Shown here piece after piece: positions 17,072 through 25,547 of a DNA stretch of 64,000 bases. Every line of letters starts with the position of its first letter. Within the stretch, counting starts at the first letter, position 1. The stretch is from VAZQ01 sp963785745 (GTDB lineage: Bacteria > Pseudomonadota > Alphaproteobacteria > Rhizobiales > Xanthobacteraceae): assembly GCA_963785745.1 (NCBI GenBank), contig CAWAWR010000027.1:62001-126000 (forward strand). The letters run 5' to 3'. The notes below the pieces were generated by a model. It worked only from the letters and a program-made list of their open reading frames with translations, made no database searches and had not been told where the DNA came from. Position numbers and translations under genes: made by a program.

Positions 17072-17387
17072 ATGACCCTCTGCTCAAAGAAATTCGGCAC
17101 AACCGTTTGCTTTGGCTGCTCGCCGTCGTGCCTGTCCTGTTCGCCGCCCGGGCACTTAGGCCCGAAGCGCACGAGCTGCTGTTCGTCCTGTCGGTCCTTT
17201 CTATCGTTCCATTGGCCGCACTGCTAAGTCACGGCCGGGCGCAATCGCCATGATGCTGATCGCGACCATGACCGCGTTCCTGGTCACCAACAGCGGACGT
17301 TCCGCTTGGTTTGTCGGAGTGCTCGTCCTGAATGCGTACTTCGTTTTCGCGATGACGCTTTACCTGCTGTCACCCCAGGTACAGTGA
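17072..17387 (+). pseudogene. decayed calcium/proton exchanger (cax/chaA-like), N- and C-terminal remnants only
   Basis: Two pieces of a Ca2+/H+ antiporter are joined. The N-terminal piece reads PLLKEIRHNRLLWLL and then LLFVLSVLSIVPLAALLSH. The C-terminal piece, in another frame from about 17250, reads MMLIATMTAFLVTNSGRSAW and ends LYLLSPQVQ at a TGA (17385-17387). GGGAGG precedes the ATG at 17072, but CTCT where CT is expected (17078-17081) throws the start out of frame: removing CT gives MTLLKEIRHN. Intact family members are around 350-370 residues, so most transmembrane helices are gone. This is a real deletion with a frameshift at the junction, not just a sequencing slip. Confidence 0.8.
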
Positions 17388-17548
17388 TCGGGAGCGACCC
17401 CGGGCTTGTGGAGACGGGGCCGCTCCATCTCGTCGAGGAGCTTGCCGTGTTGTAGACTTGATAGTCTCGGTTCGAGGAACATCGCTCGAACTCGAACCGC
17501 AGGTTCTTGCCGCCACTTAGCCGTCACGAGCGGGCCAGGAGACGCGGT

Positions 17549-18505
17549 ATGGCCTCGCTTTCCGTGAGTCTCAAAATTCTTCTCGTTGGCGGTGCCGGCT
17601 TGCTCTGCCTTGAAACCCTTTTCGGTTTCGCGGCCCGCGCCCAGGGCGATCAGCAAGTGTCGGACGGCGCAAGCAAGGGGATCAACCTCGGAGGCCGAGG
17701 ATGGTCGGCGCCCGAACCCACCGCCGCAACGCCGCCCAAGGACGGGGAGGCACTCCAGTTCAGTGCCAAAGCCGGGCTTGCGTCCGACTACATCTACCGC
17801 GGCACGACGCTGTCCGACCGCAAGCCGGCGATCGGCGCAGGCATCGAGGCAACCTACAGGTGGCTGTACGCCGGTGCGACGGTGGCAAGCGTCAAATTGC
17901 CGACCCGGCCGGACGCCGAGCTCACCATGGCGGCCGGCGTCCGCCCGACGCTGGGAAAAATAGACTTGGATTTCGGGGCGACCTATTTCCTCTATCCGGG
18001 CGAGATGCCCGGCGGCCCGACGAACGGTATCGAATATTGGGAGGCCGCCGGCCGCGCCGGCACAGCGATCGGCAAATCGATCCGCGTCGCGGCCGGATAC
18101 GCTTATTCCCCGAACGTATCGAACACCGGGGCCTGGAGCCAGTACGCGGCGGTTGGACTCGGTTACCAGGTGCCGTCGCGTCTGCTGCCGCAAGACTTCA
18201 GCATGTCGTTCACGGGCGCCGCCGGCTATTCTTGGTTCGGCACCCAGGTGCCGGCGCTCGGCGGTTTCCCGTTGCCTTCGTATCTCAACTGGCAGGCGGG
18301 GGTAACCTTCACCCACAAGTCCCTCAACCTCGATCTGCGCTACTACGACACCAATCTCTCGAAAGAGAACTGCTTCGTCTTCACCGGCGATCCCAACGCG
18401 TCGCCGGGTGGCCGCGTCAATCCAATCACCAATCCCGGTGGTCTTGTCTCGCGCTGGTGCAGCGCCACCGTCGTCGCGAAGCTCTGGTTCGCATGGGGCG
18501 AGTGA
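17549..18505 (+). CDS. TorF family putative outer-membrane porin
   Basis: 318 residues with a signal peptide (LKILLVGGAGLLCLETLFGFAARA-Q). The mature protein is a beta-barrel of the TorF/Gcw_chp type: AKAGLASDYIYRGTTLSDRKPAI at the first strand pair, alternating strands such as LDFGATYFLYPG, SIRVAAGYAYSPN and LNLDLRYYDTNLSKENC, and a C-terminal aromatic-rich strand (VVAKLWFAWGE). The start at 17549 follows CCAGGAG. The substrate is unknown; the family was named bioinformatically. The gene stands alone. Confidence 0.82.
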   Translation: MASLSVSLKILLVGGAGLLCLETLFGFAARAQGDQQVSDGASKGINLGGRGWSAPEPTAATPPKDGEALQFSAKAGLASDYIYRGTTLSDRKPAIGAGIEATYRWLYAGATVASVKLPTRPDAELTMAAGVRPTLGKIDLDFGATYFLYPGEMPGGPTNGIEYWEAAGRAGTAIGKSIRVAAGYAYSPNVSNTGAWSQYAAVGLGYQVPSRLLPQDFSMSFTGAAGYSWFGTQVPALGGFPLPSYLNWQAGVTFTHKSLNLDLRYYDTNLSKENCFVFTGDPNASPGGRVNPITNPGGLVSRWCSATVVAKLWFAWGE

Positions 18506-18845
18506 CGCTTGATTGTTGGCCGAATATGGCAGCCGGCAGGTCCGCCGTCGGTGACCAAACGCAGCGGCAAGCCCGATCCGGAGATCGCCGAAGCGCTCGG
18601 ATCGAAGCCGCGTTCATAGTGAACGCGCGATGGCGTCGCAGAAGCCCGTGAAATCAGCGCAGGACGCGGCCGCGATTAAGATTAATCGCGTTTGTCTGCT
18701 TCGGGCAGCAGGTATCAAATTCCGGTGCTTCGCGATCTATGGCAACTACATTTGGCATCGCAGCTTGGTGTCGGCGATGCGTCGTGTGCTGGCGTGGAAG
18801 TGCCTTCTCGCGACATCCAAATTGCGTCGCGTGAGGCTCTGCAAA
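18506..18845. other. gene-free stretch upstream of the glycosyltransferase
   Basis: 340 bp without a convincing gene. A 22-codon frame starting GTG at about 18549 (VTKRSGKPDPEIAEALG) reads like protein but has no context. The glycosyltransferase frame extends back to 18630 without homology to the family. The promoter of the glycosyltransferase / chain-length pair presumably lies here. Confidence 0.35.
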
Positions 18846-19949
18846 ATGTCGAACGACAATCGGCCCCTGGTCAGCATCGTCATCAAGACGCTGAACGAGG
18901 AACAGCACATTGCGGCGACGATCGAGAGCGCGCTCGCCGCGCTTGGAGAAGTCGGTGGTGAAGTGATTCTGGCCGACACCCTGTCGAGTGATCGGACGAT
19001 CGATATCGCCGGCCGCTATCCGATCAAGATCGTGCAGTTGAACGACGTCCGGGATCGTTCCTGCGGCGCCGGTGCGCAGCTCGGCTTCCAGCACAGCCGC
19101 GGCCGTTACGTCTGCCTGATCGACGGTGATATGGAGCTCAGGCGCGGATTTCTGCCGGCGGCGATCCGCTGCCTCGAAGACGACGCCAAGCTCGCCGCCG
19201 TCGGCGGTCTCATCGTCGAGGCTGAGGGCGGTGACCACGACGTCAGCCAGCGCGCAATCCGAGGGGAACCCGATCGCCGTCTCGGTCGCGTCCCGCGACT
19301 CGATTGCGGTGGCCTCTACCGTCGCGCGGCGATCGAGTTGGTCGGCTACCTCACCGACCGCAACCTTCACGGCGGCGAAGCGGGCGAGCTTGGCGCGCGG
19401 CTGCGCGCGCTGGGCTGGACGCTGGAGCGTATCGGCGTGCCCGTCATCGATCGTCGCGCAAATTCCGGCGACGCCTATCGCCTTTTGATGCAGCGCATCG
19501 CTTCGAAGACCGCGTACGGCAGCGGCGAGACCGTTCGTGCCGCGCTCGGACGGCCGCATCTTCCGCTCATGTTCGACAAAGATGGTACCCTTAGACGCTG
19601 CATGCTCGTCTATGCGTGGTGGCTAAGCATCCTCGCCTGTCTGCTCCTCATCAAGTCCTGGCCGCTCGCGTTGCTGACGATGGCTGCGCTGTTCGCGCTG
19701 CCGATCGCTGTGACGGTGCTGCGCCGGCACTCGCTTGCCGCCGGCTTCTATTCAGTGACGGCGCGGAACGCCGATGCCGTCGGCTTCCTGCCGGGATTGC
19801 TGCGGCCGCGCCTGCCACCGGACGAATGGATCGACAGCACGGTCGTCAAGGATCGCACGCTGGTCGAAGCGCTCGAACGTCTCTCGATCCAGCGCCTGAC
19901 GACGCCGCCGCAGGCCGCCGAGTTCATGGCGCGCCGCGCCGCATCGTGA
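18846..19949 (+). CDS. glycosyltransferase family 2 protein
   Basis: About 367 residues. A GT-A fold transfers a sugar from a nucleotide donor: LVSIVIKTLNEEQHIAATIE at the start, ILADTLSSDRTIDIA, and the DGD metal-binding motif in VCLIDGDMELRRGF. Two membrane helices lie at about 255-300 (YAWWLSILACLLLIKSWPLALLTMAALF), anchoring the enzyme at the inner membrane. The start at 18846 was chosen because the GT2 domain begins right after it; the upstream extension to 18630 is not conserved-looking. The next gene starts 10 bp later and encodes a Wzz-type chain-length protein, so the pair probably serves exopolysaccharide assembly. Confidence 0.85.
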   Translation: MSNDNRPLVSIVIKTLNEEQHIAATIESALAALGEVGGEVILADTLSSDRTIDIAGRYPIKIVQLNDVRDRSCGAGAQLGFQHSRGRYVCLIDGDMELRRGFLPAAIRCLEDDAKLAAVGGLIVEAEGGDHDVSQRAIRGEPDRRLGRVPRLDCGGLYRRAAIELVGYLTDRNLHGGEAGELGARLRALGWTLERIGVPVIDRRANSGDAYRLLMQRIASKTAYGSGETVRAALGRPHLPLMFDKDGTLRRCMLVYAWWLSILACLLLIKSWPLALLTMAALFALPIAVTVLRRHSLAAGFYSVTARNADAVGFLPGLLRPRLPPDEWIDSTVVKDRTLVEALERLSIQRLTTPPQAAEFMARRAAS

Positions 19950-19959
19950 CGATGGTGTC

Positions 19960-21268
19960 GTGACCATCGACGCGCGGCCGTCGCAAACCCAGCCACTGCA
20001 AGCGGCACGCGCGCCCGGGCCCGCGCTCGACGTCGCCTGGCTCCTCAACGTGGCGTGGAACCGCCGCCGCGGCATCGTTGCCACGGTGGCGGCATGCATG
20101 CTCGCGGCGCTGCTGTTCGGTCTGTTCGCGTCGTTCCCGGAGGAGCAGTCGGCCGCCCGCGCCGAGGCTGCGCGCCGCGCCTCCACATCGCTAAATGCGC
20201 GGCTCGCCGAGCTGCGCGAGCGCCTGCAGCAGGCGGAGCAGCGGGTCGAGGACTACAAGAAGGCGAACAACCTCGTCTCCTCGGGCGGTACGCTGGTGAA
20301 TGAGCGCCAGCTCACCGAGATCAATAGCCAGCTCGTGCTGGCGCAGAGCCGCAGCGCGGAAGCGAAGGCGCGCTTCGACAAGATCAGGGACGCGCAGCGC
20401 AACCGCGCCGACCCCGGTGCGATCAGTGAGGCGACCGGCTCCGCGACGATCGCGGCGCTGCGCACGCAACTCGCCGAAATCGCGCGCAAGCAAGACGAGA
20501 TCAATGCGACGCTCGGCAAGCGCCACCCGGCCGTGATCGAGATCGAATCGCAGGCACGCCGCATCCGCGGCATGATCGCCGAGGAAGTCGCCCGGATCGC
20601 GGAAGCGGCCCGCAACGACATGGAGCGCACGCTCGCCAACGAGGCGACGCTGGCCGCGAATCTCGAAGCGCCTCAAGTCCGAGCTCGAAGGCACCAAAGA
20701 CGCCGGCGTCAAGCTGCGCGAGCTCGAGCACGACGTGCAGGTCAGCCGCTCGGTCTACGAAGCCTTCCTGGTACTCACGCGCGAGGTGAGCGAGCGGGAG
20801 CCGCTCGACACCACCAACATCCGCATGATCGCGACGCCCGACCTGCCGGAAAACCGTAGCTTCCCGCCGCGCACGCTGGTCCTGCTCGCCGCCGGCGGCA
20901 TGCTAGGCGGCCTGCTCGGCGTGGCCCTGGCGTTCTTCGGCACGTGGCGTGATCGCCGCACGAGCGCGGTGGCAGCCGCAGCGCTTGAGCCCGCGACGCC
21001 TGACCCCGCAACGCCTGAGCCCGTAACGGCCAAGCCCGCGGATCCGCCCGTGGCGGCGGCGCCGGCAGCCGCGCCGGCGCCTTTCGTCCCGGCGCCGCCG
21101 GTTGCTCCGCCGCCGATCGTCGCGGCAACACCCGTCGTCGCTTCGCCGCCGCACCAGCCCGCGGCTGCGCCCGTGCCGCCCTCCGAGCGCGCCCGGCAGT
21201 TCCTCGAGCGTACCGGCGCACAGACGTCTTCGCCGCCTGCTGGCAAGAAGCCGGCGTTCCGGCTCTAG
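19960..21268 (+). pseudogene. Wzz/GumC-type polysaccharide chain-length protein, frameshifted near 20668
   Basis: Two frames encode one protein. The first, from a GTG at 19960, has an inner-membrane helix (IVATVAACMLAALLFGLFASF) and a long coiled coil (LNARLAELRERLQQAEQRVE). The second continues with VSRSVYEAFLVLTREVSERE, the GNVR-like NIRMIATPDLPENRSFPP, a second helix (LVLLAAGGMLGGLLGVALAFF) and a Pro/Ala-rich cytoplasmic tail to 21268. The join is at CTCGAAGCGCCTC (20662-20674). Removing one G at 20668 gives NLERLKSELEGTKDAGVKL, the expected coiled coil. No tyrosine-kinase domain follows. It follows the GT2 gene by 10 bp. It is either a true pseudogene or one base of sequencing error. Confidence 0.8.
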
Positions 21269-21365
21269 ACTGTCCAGCCGAAATCTCGACTGCCGACATC
21301 GCGTGGGTCGCCCATCGCGACGATGGGGCTTGAGACTTTCGGCTGATGTCATTCCGCCCCTTGTC

Positions 21366-22286
21366 ATGCGATGTTGCGCCGATCCTCGGGTGCGCGCGCC
21401 CATCAAGCCGGGATTTTCCGTGTCCAGCCGAACACTCCTTCTGGCGTGTGTGTCAGTGCTGTGCTTCGCAGCCAACTCGTTGCTGTGCCGGCTCGCGCTG
21501 GCTCCCGACTTGATCGATCCGGCCACCTTCACCAGCGTGCGCGTGCTGTCGGCCGCCGCGATGCTCTGCGCGATCGTGTGGGTCCGGCGCCGGCACCTTC
21601 CGCAATGGAAGTATGCAAGTCCGCGCTCGATCGCGGCTCTGTTCGGCTATCTCATCTTCTTCTCGTTCGCCTATACGCGGCTGAGCGCGGGAACCGGCGC
21701 GCTGATCCTGTTCGGCTCGGTCCAGTTGACGATGTTCGCCATCGCCTTGCGGGAAGGCGAGCACTTCTCGCCGGTGTCCTGGCTGGGTCTTGCGATCGCC
21801 GTTGCGGGCCTTGTCTATCTCGTGTTACCCGGACTCGCCGCGCCCGATCCGCTCGGCGCGCTGTTCATGGCGATCTCCGGAATCTCCTGGGGGCTGTTCT
21901 CACTGTTCGCGCGCGGCGCCGATCATCCGGTGGAAGCGAACGCCACCAATTTCCTCGGCTGCCTGCTCCCGGCGGTGCTGCTCAACCTCGTCTTCGTCCA
22001 GGATTTCCACGGCACGCCGGCGGGTCTTGCACTGGCGGTCGCGTCCGGCGCGATTGCGTCGGGGCTGGGCTACAGCATCTGGTATCTCGCCTTGCGCGAA
22101 CTGCCGGCGACGCGCGCCGCGACGCTGCAGCTTTCGGTGCCCGCCATCGCCGCGCTGGGCGGCGTGCTCCTGCTGTCGGAGCCGCTGACGCTGCGCCTGC
22201 TGATCGCCTCCGCGGCGATGCTCGGCGGCACCGGCATTGTTCTGGCGCAACGATCCGGCGGCGCGCGTCCGGCCGCAAAGGCTTAA
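21366..22286 (+). CDS. EamA family (drug/metabolite superfamily) transporter
   Basis: About 306 residues with ten predicted membrane helices arranged as two EamA repeats: RTLLLACVSVLCFAANSLLC through SWLGLAIAVAGLVYLVLPG, then GALFMAISGISWGLFSLF through LLIASAAMLGGTGIVLAQ. The end of the second repeat has the typical AATLQLSVPAIAALGGVLLL. It probably exports a small metabolite. The start is uncertain: the ATG at 21366 is listed, while a GTG at 21420 (reading MSSRTLLLAC) would give the usual short N-terminus. Neither has a strong ribosome-binding site. The long open frame upstream to 21102 overlaps the chain-length gene and is not coding. Confidence 0.82.
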   Translation: MRCCADPRVRAPIKPGFSVSSRTLLLACVSVLCFAANSLLCRLALAPDLIDPATFTSVRVLSAAAMLCAIVWVRRRHLPQWKYASPRSIAALFGYLIFFSFAYTRLSAGTGALILFGSVQLTMFAIALREGEHFSPVSWLGLAIAVAGLVYLVLPGLAAPDPLGALFMAISGISWGLFSLFARGADHPVEANATNFLGCLLPAVLLNLVFVQDFHGTPAGLALAVASGAIASGLGYSIWYLALRELPATRAATLQLSVPAIAALGGVLLLSEPLTLRLLIASAAMLGGTGIVLAQRSGGARPAAKA

Positions 22287-23051
22287 GCGAGCGCTGTTTC
22301 CGCTTCACTCGATGAGGTCTATCCACCGCGTGACGCGGACAAGCTGTTCACAGCGCGCACAACTGAACATTCCGACTCGTCGAATATTTTTTCGTCACTA
22401 TATTCGCGCCGTCCCGTTCGCCGAGGGTGCTCTTCGCGAGGCATTGCGAAGGGCAGAGCGGGATGCGGCGTCCCGCGCGTTGCCTTGCACGCAGCTCCCG
22501 GGAGGCTCCGGAAAGCTAGCCCTCCGCCACTACGAGCGGACGCGAGGAGCTCGCATGATGTCCGAGGCGCAAGCATTGGCGTCAGTGCACGACCGGAGTC
22601 ATAAATCCCGCGGTGGAGCGCCGAGAGGCGAGCGTTCCTCGTGGACGTTTACGCAGACTGCGTAAACTTGTCTGCGGTCGCAAGGAGCGCGAGGCGCCTC
22701 ATGGCGCCTGCGGGCGTACGTCACTCGCCCGCGAAGGGTGCCTCGCAAGCACCCGAGCGCCTGTCGGCGCTCCGCCCCCTCACTTTGCCGGTGAGGGGAA
22801 ACGGCAAACCTCGGAGGATTTTTGCCTCGCGAGAACAAGGACGCGTACTCGCTCTCTACCGTCATCGTATCGTGTCGCTTGTTGCGTCGACTTTATTGTG
22901 GATTGACGCCCCTGGCCCGGGCTCGAACTGTCACCAAAAGCGATTTTCTGATCTACTTGATCGCTACTCGTACCCCTGCGGGGGCCTCTATTTCGATCCA
23001 AAAAAATTCGCGAAGAAGACTGTTGGCATCGGCATCATTTGGGGAAAATCC
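22287..23051. other. 765-bp gene-free region with palindromes
   Basis: No frame here looks like protein on either strand, although several short frames exist. It contains a perfect 10-bp palindrome with a 1-nt centre, GTTTACGCAG-A-CTGCGTAAAC (22647-22667). It also contains paired GC-rich stretches such as GGCGCCTCATGGCGCC (22692-22707) and CCCCCTCACTTTGCCGGTGAGGGG (22775-22798). The composition resembles repeat-rich intergenic DNA seen in related genomes. It could hold a non-coding RNA, but I cannot show one. Confidence 0.4.
22647..22667. repeat. 21-bp perfect palindrome
   Basis: GTTTACGCAG / CTGCGTAAAC around a single A. A palindrome this exact, in otherwise gene-free DNA, could be an operator or a hairpin. 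No regulator gene is adjacent. Confidence 0.5.
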
Positions 23052-23393
23052 ATGAGCAGACTAATCGTCGGGCTGGCGTTCGTCCTGAGCGTCGGCGTTT
23101 TCGCCTTCATTTCATCTTCGGCCGAAGCCCAACAAGCGCGCAATCTCGCCGAATTCTGCGTGGTCTGGCAGGGAGTCTGCAACCGGACCTGTCCGTCGGG
23201 AGCTGGCAACTGCAGTCGCGATTGCGCGTCGCGTGTCGCGGCGTGCCGCTCGAGCGGATGCTTCCACTTCAACAATCCCGGCCCACGTTGTTACAACAAT
23301 GCACGTGATCGGGAGCGCACCGATGCCAAATACGCCCCGGACCCGAAGCGCGCGATGGAGCGGCGGCAGAAGGCGAGAGAGACCGGCAACTAG
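23052..23393 (+). CDS. small exported Cys-rich protein of unknown function
   Basis: 113 residues. The signal peptide (LIVGLAFVLSVGVFAFISSSAEA-Q) is followed by a compact region with eight Cys (EFCVVWQGVC, RTCPSGAGNCSRDCASR, AACRSSGCFHF, PRCYN), enough for four disulfides. The last 35 residues are highly charged and free of Cys (RDRERTDAKYAPDPKRAMER). The ATG at 23052 has GGGGAAAATCC before it. No family is recognised. dsbB lies about 1.4 kb downstream, but an operon link is not evident. Confidence 0.65.
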   Translation: MSRLIVGLAFVLSVGVFAFISSSAEAQQARNLAEFCVVWQGVCNRTCPSGAGNCSRDCASRVAACRSSGCFHFNNPGPRCYNNARDRERTDAKYAPDPKRAMERRQKARETGN

Positions 23394-23539
23394 GCGATAT
23401 GCCGCAACGGCATCTCAAAATTGCTGAAATCGCATGCGACACGGCGCGCGGCGCCGCAGCAATCGGCATCTAGTCGCCGAGGAGATCAATTCCAATTTGG
23501 ACTAGCGACGCAATAGAGCTGTTCCGTTGGAGTGAGCAA

Positions 23540-24037
23540 ATGGCCGGCAAGACGTCCAAGAAGTCGGCGAAGGCCGCAAAGAAAGTCGCCGCCAAGCCGC
23601 GCAAGACCATGCCGAAGTCGCAGTCTGGCAAGGCCGCAAAACCGGTTCTCCTGTCAGGTGGCAACCCCCAGATCGCGAAGGGCGAGGGCGACGCCCCCGT
23701 GCAGGCCTACATCGCGGCCATGCCGGGCTGGAAACGCGACCTCGGGCGCCGCCTCGACGCGCTCATCGCGCGCACCGTTCCCGGCGTGCACAAGGCGGTC
23801 AAATGGAATTCACCCTTCTATGGCATCGAGGGCCAAGGCTGGTTCCTCAGCTTTCATTGCTTCACGAAGTACCTCAAAGTGACGTGGTTTCGCGGCACAT
23901 CGCTGCGTCCTGTGCCGCCCGGCGAGTCCACGCACAAGGAAGTGCGCTACCTCGACATCCACGAGGACCAGCTTGACGAGGCTCAATTCGCGGATTGGGT
24001 GAAGCAAGCCAGCCAATTGCCCGGCGAACGAATGTGA
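23540..24037 (+). CDS. DUF1801 domain-containing protein
   Basis: 165 residues. A Lys-rich disordered N-terminus (KKSAKAAKKVAAKPRK) precedes a DUF1801/YdhG-like domain: AMPGWKRDLGRRLDALIARTVPGVHKAVKWNSPFYGIEG, then FTKYLKVTWFRG and the KEVRYLDIHEDQLDE tail. The domain's biochemical role is not established. A second DUF1801 gene follows 50 bp later on the same strand, probably a diverged duplicate in one operon. Confidence 0.82.
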   Translation: MAGKTSKKSAKAAKKVAAKPRKTMPKSQSGKAAKPVLLSGGNPQIAKGEGDAPVQAYIAAMPGWKRDLGRRLDALIARTVPGVHKAVKWNSPFYGIEGQGWFLSFHCFTKYLKVTWFRGTSLRPVPPGESTHKEVRYLDIHEDQLDEAQFADWVKQASQLPGERM

Positions 24038-24087
24038 TCAGTTGGCGTGAACGCAATGGCAAAGCTGACAGCAGATTTGGTGCAACC

Positions 24088-24546
24088 ATGAAGAAGACGA
24101 AGAGCGGCGTGAAGGAAGCAAAAGCGGGAGACTCTCCCTCGCGGCTGATCGATGCGAGAATCAAGGACCTCGGCGACTGGCGAGGCGAGATACTCGCCCG
24201 GGTCCGAAGTCTCATCAAGCAAGCCGATCCCGACGTGGTCGAGGACGTGAAATGGAGAAAGCCGTCGAACGCGATGCGAGGGGTTCCGGTGTGGGAGCAC
24301 GCCGGCATCATCTGCACCGGCGAGACGTACAAGGCTGTCGTGAAGCTGACCTTCGCCAACGGCGCCGCGCTGGAAGACCCTTCAGGAATCTTCAATTCCA
24401 GCCTCGAAGGCAACGTGAGGCGTGCCATCGATATCCACGAGGGCGACAAGATCAATGAGAAGGCGTTGAAGGCGCTCATTCGCGCCGCCGTTGCGCTCAA
24501 CACGACGAAGAAAGCTGCCGCTCGCAAGGGGCCGAAGGGTGCCTAG
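24088..24546 (+). CDS. DUF1801 domain-containing protein (second copy)
   Basis: 152 residues in the same domain family as its upstream neighbour: LGDWRGEILARVRSLIKQADPDVVEDVKWRKPSNAM, VPVWEHAGIICTGETYKAVVK, and RRAIDIHEGDKINEKALKALI. It has a Lys-rich tail instead of a Lys-rich head. The ATG at 24088 (MKKTKSG) was chosen; the frame extends upstream to 23995 but overlaps the previous gene. Function unknown. Confidence 0.82.
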   Translation: MKKTKSGVKEAKAGDSPSRLIDARIKDLGDWRGEILARVRSLIKQADPDVVEDVKWRKPSNAMRGVPVWEHAGIICTGETYKAVVKLTFANGAALEDPSGIFNSSLEGNVRRAIDIHEGDKINEKALKALIRAAVALNTTKKAAARKGPKGA

Positions 24547-24599
24547 GAGCGTCAACCGGAATCGCCCTTGCAAGGCGCTGGCGATATTGCGGAATTTTG

Positions 24600-24686
24600 T
24601 GGTGCCCCTGGCCGGACTCGAACCAGCACGATGTTGCCACCAACAGATTTTGAGTCTGCCGCGTCTACCAATTCCGCCACAGGGGC
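24600..24686 (-). tRNA. tRNA-Leu (anticodon CAA)
   Basis: An 87-nt class II tRNA on the minus strand. The acceptor stem is GCCCCTG / CAGGGGC with an encoded 3' CCA. The D-loop contains GGTAGACGCG. The anticodon stem CAGA/TCTG encloses CTCAAAA, giving anticodon CAA (reads UUG). A variable arm GTTGGTGGCAAC follows, then a T-loop with GGTTCGAGTCC. All arms are canonical. Confidence 0.95.
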
Positions 24687-24781
24687 TTGTCGGCCGGGAT
24701 AATAGCCACGACCTAGCAAGGGTCAATCGCCGAGCATGGCGCCGCGATGGAGTAGGGCGCCGATAAGGGATAAAATTGGGT

Positions 24782-25342
24782 ATGGACGCGAGATTGCACC
24801 AGCCTGGAGCGGCGGCGACCTGGATCGACTGGGCGCAGGCGCGGCCGATTGTGGCGGCCGCCGCCGTGATCGTCATCGGTGGCGCCCTGACGATCCTTGG
24901 CGCCTGGATCTTCCAGTACCTCGGCTATCGCCCGTGCCCGCTCTGCCTGGAGCAGCGCTACCCGTATTACTTCGCGATCCCGCTGGCCGTTTTCATCATC
25001 CTTGGCGAAACGGTCGGCAGCAAGCGGCGCATCCTGCTGGCGGCGCTCGCGGTCATCGCCGGGCTGATGCTGTGGAACGCCGGGCTCGGCGCCTATCATG
25101 CCGGCGCCGAATGGAAGTGGTGGCCGGGGCCGAACACCTGCGGCGGCGCCCCCGACCTCGGCACCGGCGGCAACCTGCTCAAGCAGTTGCAGACGATCAA
25201 TGTCGTGCGCTGCGACGAGGCGGCGTGGAGATTCCTCGGCTTGTCGCTCGCGGGCTACAACGTGCTGATCTCGCTCGCGCTCTCTGCCGTCGCGGCGTGG
25301 GGATTCCTGATGGGGCTCAAGCTGCCGCCGCAGCGCGATTGA
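24782..25342 (+). CDS. dsbB: disulfide bond formation protein B family
   Basis: Inner-membrane quinone reductase that re-oxidises DsbA. 186 residues with four membrane helices (AAAVIVIGGALTILGAWIF, YYFAIPLAVFIILGE, ILLAALAVIAGLMLW, VLISLALSAVAAWGFLMGL). The first periplasmic loop carries the CPLC redox pair in YRPCPLCLEQRYPYY. The second loop has NTCGG and VVRCDE as the other Cys pair. The ATG at 24782 follows AAGGGA; a TTG six bases earlier is also possible. It stands alone beside tRNA-Leu. Confidence 0.88.
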   Translation: MDARLHQPGAAATWIDWAQARPIVAAAAVIVIGGALTILGAWIFQYLGYRPCPLCLEQRYPYYFAIPLAVFIILGETVGSKRRILLAALAVIAGLMLWNAGLGAYHAGAEWKWWPGPNTCGGAPDLGTGGNLLKQLQTINVVRCDEAAWRFLGLSLAGYNVLISLALSAVAAWGFLMGLKLPPQRD

Positions 25343-25365
25343 TTGCAACGCGGCTAATCTCAATC

Positions 25366-25502
25366 CGTCATCCTGAGGTGCGAGCCATAAGCGCGTTTAC
25401 GCGCGTCTTCAACGCGCTGTGGCGAGCCTCGAAGGATGCACGGCCACAGTCGGGCCGTCGCCCTTCGAGGGCCGCGCTACGCGCGGCCACCTCAGGATGA
25501 CG
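25366..25502. repeat. 137-bp dispersed palindromic repeat
   Basis: The ends are a perfect 15-bp inverted repeat: CGTCATCCTGAGGTG (25366-25380) and CACCTCAGGATGACG (25488-25502). Inside, GCCTCGAAGG pairs imperfectly with CCTTCGAGGGC. Palindromes of this 'CCTGAGGTG...CTTCGAGG' type are, from memory, abundant between genes in Bradyrhizobium and relatives. A 36-bp internal segment (about 25385-25420) recurs with three mismatches near 36551. Confidence 0.7.
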
Positions 25503-25547
25503 GGTCGAAGTTCGGCAATTGTGGAAAGAGAAAACCAACCGAGAGGA

